DNA from: DATIGJ01 sp035644155
GTDB taxonomy: Bacteria; Patescibacteriota; Microgenomatia; Levybacterales; UBA12049
Direction of reading: 5' to 3'
Length of the DNA: 17,092 nucleotides
Assembly: GCA_035644155.1 (NCBI GenBank)
Contig: DASQPC010000111.1
Span: forward strand, 1-17,092
Part shown: positions 11,733 to 17,092 of the stretch, one piece after another
Position numbering within the stretch: the stretch's first letter is position 1
Layout of the letters: each line of letters starts with the position of its first letter
Notes under the pieces: model-generated
Told to the model about the DNA's origin: nothing
Database searches by the model: none
Seen by the model: only the letters and a program-made list of their open reading frames with translations
Position numbers and translations under genes: made by a program

Positions 11733-13670
11733 TCAAATGTCAAGTGTTACTTCGCCTTTTTTTGGCTCCATTCCAGAAGTAGGCATACTAAAGAAAAATG
11801 ATGTTCCTTTCCCCTCTTCACTGCTAAACCAAATTCTTCCTTTTGAAGATTCAATAATAATTTTTGTCAGATACAATCCTAATCCAGTTCCATCTGTTTC
11901 GATCTTGGCAATATTCTCTCCTCTGAAAAATTTTTCAAATAATTTTCCTTGTTGGTGTTTTGGAATACCATAACCGTTATCGCTAACCTGTGAAATAATT
12001 TCATCATTTTTACGGGAGATAAAGACATGGATCTCGCCACCTTTGGGCGTATATTTAATTGCGTTTGTTAAAAGATTAAGATAGACTTGGCGAATGAGAC
12101 GCGGATCAATATTAATCTTTGGCAGTTCTTCATGAAAACTTATTAAAACCGCTTGTTGCCGTTCTTCAATTTTTGCTTTTAAATCAATGATAATACCTTG
12201 TACCAATTGCCCTAAATCTGTCGGTTGCGGAGCAATAATAATTCGACCCGATTCAATACGGGAAATATTAAGCAGTGAATTAACAAGCTGGATCATTCGC
12301 TCTGTTGAATCAGCAATATTTTTAGCAAAATCAGCCTGCTCTTGATTGAGAGGGCCACCGTCACCACTTGTAAGCATCTCTGAGAACCACTTTATTGCTG
12401 ACAAAGGTGTTCGCAACTGGTGAGAAGCAAGAGAAATAAATTCTGTTTTCATCCGATCAATCTCTTTTTCCTTGGTGATATCTCGAATAGTTTCAATTGC
12501 GCCAATAATTTCCCCCTGTTGCATAACAGGAGCCGCGGTAAGTCCTAAGGAGATTTTTTTACCATTTTTTAAGAAAAATGCAGCAGATTGTGTTACTTTT
12601 CTACCATTCTGAAGAGCCACATGCATAGGACGGTTCTCCAGCCGAATAAGATTATTTCGATCATCGTATAAGTTGAATATTTCAAAAATCTGTTTTCCCT
12701 TTACCACTATTGGATCAACTTCGACAAGTTGTGCCGCCACAATATTCATAAGAATTATTTTACCCATCTCATCTGTTACAATCATCCCATCACCGATACT
12801 ATCGAGTATAGCTTCATCTTTTGCTCGTTCCGCTTCGACTTCCTTAACTTTTTGCGCGAGCTGTAGTGTTTTTTCCTGTACTTTCTGTTCTAGCTGCGTG
12901 TAATATTGTTTCAGTTGTGTAGCCATTTTATTAAAAGCATCGGTGAGTTTCCCGAGTTCATCATGAGAATGAACAGGAATTTGGACTGTTAGATCGCCTC
13001 GTTCAATCTGCTCTGTCGCACGGGACAACTGTTCAATTGGTCTGATGATTGATATTGCAAGTGCAATACCAGAACCAATTGTCAACAAAAACAATGGAAG
13101 AAATGTTACAAGAGCGTCTCGATAAATTTCAAATTTATGCCCTTCTAGTGATCGATATGAAAGCAGATAACGCATTGAAAACACGTGATCTCCTCCTATT
13201 TCCGTTATAGGGACAACAATTTCAGTAAACCGTTCGTTTCCCTGAAAAAATGTGCGAGACTGCGTTGTTGTTTGCTGGAGAAAATCACGTGTTTGTTGAG
13301 CATCGATAAATCTATCTTTCCCTGTACTTGTCCGTCCGGAAATAGCACCTGTGTTGAAATCATTGGTATCAAAAATAATCTTACCATTGGTAGCAATAAG
13401 CACTACTTGCGTGATATCAGCATTTTTTTTAAGACGCTCTTTAGCGATATCTTGGAAACGAGGAAAACCACGCGCTGAGGCAGTTAAATAATCTTCATAC
13501 AACAACGGCGCAGTGAGCTCAGAGAAAGCAATACCATTTTGCAAAATTGCAGCTTCTTCACGACGCACCTGGGATTGAATAAATAGCGTAAGATAAATCC
13601 CAATACTTATACTAAAAAGAAAGACTACAAGAAAAATAATTCTAATAAGAAGTCTGTTAAAAAAAAACAT
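11733..13670 (-). CDS. Membrane sensor histidine kinase (Cache-like sensor, HAMP, PAS, HisKA, HATPase)
   Basis: A 645-residue kinase. Order: membrane segment about 9-31; extracytosolic Cache/PAS-like sensor about 36-186 (TQVVLIATNGKIIFD, FTEIVVPITEIGGDHVF); membrane segment about 187-209; HAMP linker about 208-262 ending in KLTDAFNKMATQLK; coiled coil about 255-285; PAS about 285-400 (LDSIGDGMIVTDEMGKIILM ... IETIRDITKEKE); dimerisation and phosphoacceptor domain with H417 in SHQLRTPL; ATPase domain with N-box N536, DNGYGIP (564-570) and GTGLGLY (594-600). All catalytic motifs are intact. It heads the pilus locus, followed by two receivers and pilB, so it most likely senses an extracytosolic signal and sets pilus activity. 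Its kinase core is closely similar to that of the kinase at 15263-17002. Ligand unknown. Confidence 0.95.
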   Translation of the reverse strand: MFFFNRLLIRIIFLVVFLFSISIGIYLTLFIQSQVRREEAAILQNGIAFSELTAPLLYEDYLTASARGFPRFQDIAKERLKKNADITQVVLIATNGKIIFDTNDFNTGAISGRTSTGKDRFIDAQQTRDFLQQTTTQSRTFFQGNERFTEIVVPITEIGGDHVFSMRYLLSYRSLEGHKFEIYRDALVTFLPLFLLTIGSGIALAISIIRPIEQLSRATEQIERGDLTVQIPVHSHDELGKLTDAFNKMATQLKQYYTQLEQKVQEKTLQLAQKVKEVEAERAKDEAILDSIGDGMIVTDEMGKIILMNIVAAQLVEVDPIVVKGKQIFEIFNLYDDRNNLIRLENRPMHVALQNGRKVTQSAAFFLKNGKKISLGLTAAPVMQQGEIIGAIETIRDITKEKEIDRMKTEFISLASHQLRTPLSAIKWFSEMLTSGDGGPLNQEQADFAKNIADSTERMIQLVNSLLNISRIESGRIIIAPQPTDLGQLVQGIIIDLKAKIEERQQAVLISFHEELPKINIDPRLIRQVYLNLLTNAIKYTPKGGEIHVFISRKNDEIISQVSDNGYGIPKHQQGKLFEKFFRGENIAKIETDGTGLGLYLTKIIIESSKGRIWFSSEEGKGTSFFFSMPTSGMEPKKGEVTLDI

Positions 13671-13680
13671 AGCTAATTGC

Positions 13681-13709
13681 AGTATATAAACTTTTTATCA
13701 ATGCAACAA
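13681..13709 (-). promoter_or_regulatory. Candidate promoter of the pilus-locus histidine kinase
   Basis: On the minus strand TTGTTG (13709-13704), a 17-base spacer and TATACT (13686-13681). The ATG at 13670 follows the -10 after 10 bases, giving a leader of only about 2-4 bases. It lies in the 114-base divergent gap shared with the solute-binding protein gene. Confidence 0.45.
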
Positions 13710-13733
13710 CTAGAGGAAATAATTTTTGTTCTC

Positions 13734-13763
13734 TTGACAACCACAGGCCTCCCCTCATATGCT
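13734..13763 (+). promoter_or_regulatory. Promoter of the solute-binding protein gene
   Basis: A perfect TTGACA (13734-13739) is followed after 18 bases by TATGCT (13758-13763). The start codon is 21 bases further on. The -10 hexamer is the first six bases of the palindrome at 13758-13777, so binding of a protein there would block the promoter. Confidence 0.55.
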
Positions 13764-13777
13764 CTTATAAGAGCATA
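13758..13777 (+). promoter_or_regulatory. Perfect 20-bp palindrome, probable operator
   Basis: The sequence TATGCTCTTATAAGAGCATA reads the same on both strands. It covers the -10 box and expected transcription start of the solute-binding protein gene and ends 7 bases before its ATG. Size and symmetry suit a site for a dimeric repressor. It could also form a hairpin in the transcript, but no T-run follows, so it is not a terminator. No regulator gene with a DNA-binding domain is in the window. Confidence 0.6.
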
Positions 13778-13784
13778 CTAACTT

Positions 13785-15254
13785 ATGGAAGAATCACAGA
13801 CACAACCACCTGCGCTACAATCTTCGGTTACTCCAGAACCGAAAATACAATCTCAGAAAAAAAAGATTATTTCTGTGCTTTCTCTTTTCATTATTTTGCT
13901 ATTAGGAGCAGGTGCCTTTTTCTTGTTTCAAAAACCAGTAGCCAAACAGCAACCATCTCAACAAAAAGAATCTTCAAATACGCAAGCCATGGGAAAACCA
14001 CGTCTGCATAAACTCATTGGCAGTCCAACAGCACCAATACGGCTTAATTATGCTATTCATTGGACCGAGCAATTCCAAACAGATGGTATTTATGAAAATG
14101 GCAAGCTTAAATCAAAAGGACTCAAACAATATCTTGAAGAATATGTCAAACTTCATCCAGAAATCGCATTTCAGATTCAAGTGATACAAGTTGGTGAGTA
14201 TGCTAAAACTCTGCAACTTTTAAATGATGCTGGTACTCCTCCTGATATTTATCAAATTTATTCTGCCTGGGCTCCTTCTTATGTTAAAAATAATGTCTTA
14301 GATACTCCACCAGCATCTGTTGTTACTGATGTCAAGACACAGTATGTCTCAAATGTAGGCGCAACAATTGACGGCAAGATATGGGGCTTCCCAACTGAGG
14401 TTAATACATATACATTGGTATATAACAAAGATCTCTTTCAAAAAGCAGGTATTTCTAAACCTCCAACGACATTTAACGAGCTTGTCGATGTTGCTAAAAA
14501 AACAACAAAATATGATCAAAAAGGAAATATTACTCAGTATGGTATTGCTTTCTTAAAAGGTAATGACTGGCAAGTCGTGGATCCATTCCTCGCGTGGTTA
14601 TTTACTAATAATGGACAGTATCTTTCAAGTAATCTCTCTCAGGCTCTTTTTAACTCACCTGAAGGACAAGAAGTCTTGGATGGAGAACTACGTTTATTTA
14701 AAGAAAAAGCAACTGATAATAATAGTAATTTTTTTGATTTTTCTAAAGGTAAAGTTGCAATGGTTATCGCTCCGCCCTGGCCTAAAGCTCTTTTTAAAGA
14801 AGGCTTCAAAGATAAATTTGAAACAACAGTTGGTGTCGCTCCCCTTCCATACTTTAAAAAACCTACCACATTACAGTACAGTTGGTTCATGGGTGTCACG
14901 GCAAAAAGTCAATATAAAAAAGCAGCATGGGAATTCTTACAATGGTTTAACACACAGGTTCAACCCACAACAAATACAACACGCTATGGAGATTTGCTTG
15001 CAAATACAATTGGTGCTATCCCAAGTAGAAGAATAGATCTTACCAATCACCAAGCAGTTCTTACAGATTTCTTCACAAAAGTGTTCATCGAACAGATCCA
15101 AAATAGCGTTGCAGAGCCGAATGTTCTGAACGCTGATAGCATCAAAAAGACACTAATGGGACAAATAGAAGCAGCTTGGTCTGGACAAACAACATCGACA
15201 AACGCTCTCCAGACTGCGGCAGATGAGATTAATAAAATTTTAAAAAGTAATTAA
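13785..15254 (+). CDS. Membrane-anchored extracellular solute-binding protein, family 1 (sugar ABC type), orphan
   Basis: A 489-residue protein. A Gln/Pro-rich cytosolic N-terminus (1-24) and KKK precede one membrane anchor (about 28-48), then a Gln/Ser/Lys linker and a two-lobed periplasmic-binding-protein domain (about 84-489). Family features: GLKQYLEEYVKLHPEIAFQIQ, the GTPPDIYQIYSAWAP strand-turn, GKIWGFPTEVNTYTLVYNKDLF, the KPPTTFNELVDVAKK segment, KGKVAMVIAPPW, and WEFLQWFNT near the C-terminus. These resemble carbohydrate-binding MalE-type proteins. There is no lipobox and no Cys at all, so it is held by an uncleaved signal anchor. It is the only complete plus-strand gene, it has its own promoter with a palindrome, and no ABC permease or ATPase is near. 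Flanked by two sensor kinases, it may serve in sensing as well as uptake; substrate unknown. Confidence 0.93.
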   Translation: MEESQTQPPALQSSVTPEPKIQSQKKKIISVLSLFIILLLGAGAFFLFQKPVAKQQPSQQKESSNTQAMGKPRLHKLIGSPTAPIRLNYAIHWTEQFQTDGIYENGKLKSKGLKQYLEEYVKLHPEIAFQIQVIQVGEYAKTLQLLNDAGTPPDIYQIYSAWAPSYVKNNVLDTPPASVVTDVKTQYVSNVGATIDGKIWGFPTEVNTYTLVYNKDLFQKAGISKPPTTFNELVDVAKKTTKYDQKGNITQYGIAFLKGNDWQVVDPFLAWLFTNNGQYLSSNLSQALFNSPEGQEVLDGELRLFKEKATDNNSNFFDFSKGKVAMVIAPPWPKALFKEGFKDKFETTVGVAPLPYFKKPTTLQYSWFMGVTAKSQYKKAAWEFLQWFNTQVQPTTNTTRYGDLLANTIGAIPSRRIDLTNHQAVLTDFFTKVFIEQIQNSVAEPNVLNADSIKKTLMGQIEAAWSGQTTSTNALQTAADEINKILKSN

Positions 15255-15262
15255 GAAATATT

Positions 15263-17002
15263 TTATAATTTTACCGCTGCCAATTTCTCACCCTTTTTAA
15301 TTTTCATTCCCTCTGGAGGAAACAAAACAAAAAACGTACTCCCTTTCCCTTCATCTGATTCAAACCAGATCTTTCCGCCAGTTTCCTCTACAAGTGATTT
15401 AACAATATACAACCCAAGTCCTGTACCATCTGTATCTTTCACTTTGACATTATCAGCTCGGAAAAGCTTACTAAATACTTTGCCTTGTTGTTCTTTCGGG
15501 ATACCATAACCTGTATCACTTATTTTAAATAAAAGCCCAGATGTCCCTTCTGGCGCAATCGCGATTGTTATCGTACCATTTTGTGGTGTATATTTAATCG
15601 CATTTGCAAAAAGATGCTGAAAAATTATCCTAACGATCGTCATATCTGCTGATAAACTCGGCAAATTTTCCGCATACTCTTCTTTCGTTTTGAGGTTTTT
15701 GATAACTTTTTGTTTTCCCAATTCTTCCGTAAGTATTGTATGACTTATTTGGACAAGATTGAGAGGTTGAGGATCAACAGTAAAATTTCCTAATTCTACA
15801 CGAGAAACATTTAAGAGTTCATCCACTAATACTGCCATGCGTTTATTACTTTGATATACTTGTTTTAACTGTACTGTCTGTTCATCAGTCAATGGACCAC
15901 AGTCCCCATGTAAAAGCATTTCAGTAAACCAAGCAATAGCAGAAATTGGTGTGCGAAGTTGGTGAGAAGCAAGAGCTACAAATTCACTTTTAGTCTGATC
16001 AAGTTTTTTCTCCTCTGTAATATCTCTGAAGAGTTCTATAACACCAATAATTTTATCATTGAGTACTACAGGTCCAGCAACAAGAGCTATAGGTATTTCT
16101 GAATTATCACTGCGTACCAAACTATATTCTCCTGTAATTTTCTCCCCTGTATGGACCGCTTGATACCACGGGCGCTGTTCATCCAAAATAAGCCTACCCT
16201 TTGCATCTTTTAGACGAGTTACAACACTAAAGTTCTGTCCAATAATACTATTATCTTCAAGCTTCAAGAGAGCTGACGCTGCATGATTAATAATTAATAC
16301 TTCCCCGCTACTTCCCAAGGCAATCATACCTTCACCAATACTGGCAAGAAGCGCCTCATCGACAACTTTTTCTTGTTCAATAGCTCGCTTTGCAATTTGT
16401 AGTTGATCTGAACCTTGCTCCAATGCCACCTCTGTCCTCTCTATTGAACTCTGGTAAAGATAAACAAGTATACTTGTCACCAACAAACTTGCTAAGAGTT
16501 GTCGAATTTCTATAAATGTATAAGCAACGCTTACTATCCCTCGTGATCCAAGAATAAATAATAAAAGAGTAACAATATACAAACTCAAGATCCAAAATGT
16601 TCCTTTCTCTTTTCCCATGAGGAAAAAAGCAACAACAGGAAAAGAAAAATACCAAAAAATACCAGTATGAGCTGTTCCGCCAGTTGCGAGCATAACAATC
16701 AACAAGACACCAAGCGTAATCAAAAGAGAAATTTTACACAGTTGGAGTTTTTTACTTACTCTGAGCAAAAGAATCGTCAAGAGAAAAACAATTCCTCCTA
16801 ATATCTCAGGAAATCCTACATAATAATGTTTGGCAAAAATATGGAGCGTGCCAAAAACAAATGCTGACACAAAACCCAATAATGCAAATGTATTGATGAA
16901 GAAAAATTGTTTCAAAAGAGCAATATTCTCTGTCTCAAGAGATCCACTGTAGAGCAAATTTTTCCACAAACTATGTTCTTTCTTTTTGAGAGAAATATCC
17001 AT
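15263..17002 (-). CDS. Multi-pass membrane sensor histidine kinase (6TM-like sensor, PAS, HisKA, HATPase)
   Basis: A 579-residue kinase from ATG 17002 (MDISLKKKEHS). The frame is open to a TTG at 17038, but the likely promoter lies within that extension. About six membrane segments cover 31-185 with very short loops, so the signal is probably read in or near the membrane. A helix (about 186-215) leads to a PAS domain (about 215-332, ASIGEGMIALGSSGEVLIIN ... VIELFRDITEEKK). The phosphoacceptor is H347 in SHQLRTPI; ATPase motifs are N467 in FANAIKYTP, DTGYGIP (496-502) and GTGLGLY (526-532). The core matches the kinase at 11733-13670 over much of its length, including the C-terminal GM-KKGE ending, so they are paralogues. 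No receiver gene is adjacent; it might share those of the pilus locus. It converges on the solute-binding protein gene with 8 bases between. Confidence 0.94.
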   Translation of the reverse strand: MDISLKKKEHSLWKNLLYSGSLETENIALLKQFFFINTFALLGFVSAFVFGTLHIFAKHYYVGFPEILGGIVFLLTILLLRVSKKLQLCKISLLITLGVLLIVMLATGGTAHTGIFWYFSFPVVAFFLMGKEKGTFWILSLYIVTLLLFILGSRGIVSVAYTFIEIRQLLASLLVTSILVYLYQSSIERTEVALEQGSDQLQIAKRAIEQEKVVDEALLASIGEGMIALGSSGEVLIINHAASALLKLEDNSIIGQNFSVVTRLKDAKGRLILDEQRPWYQAVHTGEKITGEYSLVRSDNSEIPIALVAGPVVLNDKIIGVIELFRDITEEKKLDQTKSEFVALASHQLRTPISAIAWFTEMLLHGDCGPLTDEQTVQLKQVYQSNKRMAVLVDELLNVSRVELGNFTVDPQPLNLVQISHTILTEELGKQKVIKNLKTKEEYAENLPSLSADMTIVRIIFQHLFANAIKYTPQNGTITIAIAPEGTSGLLFKISDTGYGIPKEQQGKVFSKLFRADNVKVKDTDGTGLGLYIVKSLVEETGGKIWFESDEGKGSTFFVLFPPEGMKIKKGEKLAAVKL

Positions 17003-17008
17003 ACTTTT

Positions 17009-17038
17009 ATAGTAGCTTGTCCCAGGGAGAAAATACAA
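17009..17038 (-). promoter_or_regulatory. Candidate promoter of the second histidine kinase
   Basis: On the minus strand TTGTAT (17038-17033), an 18-base spacer and TACTAT (17014-17009), with the ATG at 17002 after 6 bases. Both hexamers are imperfect; the placement repeats the short -10-to-ATG distance seen at other unit heads here. Confidence 0.35.
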
Positions 17039-17092
17039 GATAACAATAATGAAAAGAAGCTTTTTATAATTTTTCTGGGTTTATACGAAGGA

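Noticed and set aside
11671..11736. Longer start (TTG 11736) for the first receiver
   Set aside because: Adds 22 residues unlike receiver N-termini, starts inside the kinase stop region and crosses the hairpin; ATG 11670 gives a standard receiver start.
13758..13777. Palindrome as a rho-independent terminator of the kinase or binding protein gene
   Set aside because: It lies between two divergent starts, not after a stop, and no T-run follows on either strand.
13785..15254. Binding protein as a lipoprotein
   Set aside because: There is no Cys in the protein, so no lipobox; it has a plain membrane anchor.
15255..15262. Bidirectional terminator between the convergent binding protein and second kinase genes
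   Set aside because: Only 8 bases separate the stops and no inverted repeat is visible there or just inside the gene ends.
17003..17038. Longer start (TTG 17038) for the second kinase
   Set aside because: The added residues have no signal or domain feature and cover the likely promoter; ATG 17002 is a better start.

Overview
The window is AT-rich, gene-dense bacterial DNA. Almost all of it is read from the minus strand, with gaps mostly under 70 bases. The gene content suggests a bacterium of the Candidate Phyla Radiation (Patescibacteria), perhaps the Microgenomates side. The reasons are a compact type IV pilus locus with a characteristic pilin N-terminus, few recognisable Shine-Dalgarno sites, and a small NqrB/RnfD-FNR flavin cassette. 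This assignment is inference from style; no rRNA or marker gene is present. TGA is used as a stop codon in several genes and Trp is encoded by TGG, so the genetic code is standard, not the recoded one of Gracilibacteria.

Layout, left to right. Bases 2-298 (+) are the 3' end of methionine sulfoxide reductase B. It converges on a small membrane-anchored Cache/PAS-like protein (303-872, -), which is followed by a BCP-type peroxiredoxin (904-1359, -). Bases 1411-4118 (-) hold a three-gene flavin electron-transfer cassette. In transcription order it encodes a membrane-anchored FMN-binding protein, an ApbE flavin transferase, and a fused NqrB/RnfD-like membrane protein with an FAD/NAD reductase domain. 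Bases 4186-13670 (-) are a type IV pilus locus headed by a two-component system. In transcription order it runs: histidine kinase, two CheY-like receivers with Pro/Ala/Thr-rich tails, PilB ATPase, PilC platform protein, FimT-like pseudopilin, a very large minor pilin that appears to carry a seven-bladed beta-propeller, a PilW/PilJ-like minor pilin, a PilX-like pseudopilin, and a major-type pilin with its own promoter. Bases 13785-15254 (+) encode a lone membrane-anchored ABC-type solute-binding protein, with a perfect 20-bp palindrome over its promoter. Bases 15263-17002 (-) encode a second histidine kinase, paralogous to the first in its kinase core but with a multi-pass membrane sensor.

How the parts may work together: the first kinase and its two receivers probably control pilus assembly or use, because they sit directly upstream of pilB and pilC. 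The propeller-bearing minor pilin is the best candidate for a pilus-tip adhesin. The solute-binding protein lies between two sensor kinases and has no permease or ATPase nearby, so it may act as a sensory receptor; this is speculative. The flavin cassette would pass electrons from NAD(P)H across the membrane to an FMN-loaded extracytosolic domain. MsrB and the peroxiredoxin are oxidative-stress genes.

A recurring regulatory pattern is visible. Several transcription-unit heads have a -10-like hexamer only 5-10 bases before the start codon, some with a good -35 at 16-18 bases. This suggests leaderless mRNAs. No tRNA, rRNA, CRISPR array, insertion sequence or integrase was found. No stretch longer than 115 bases lacks a gene.
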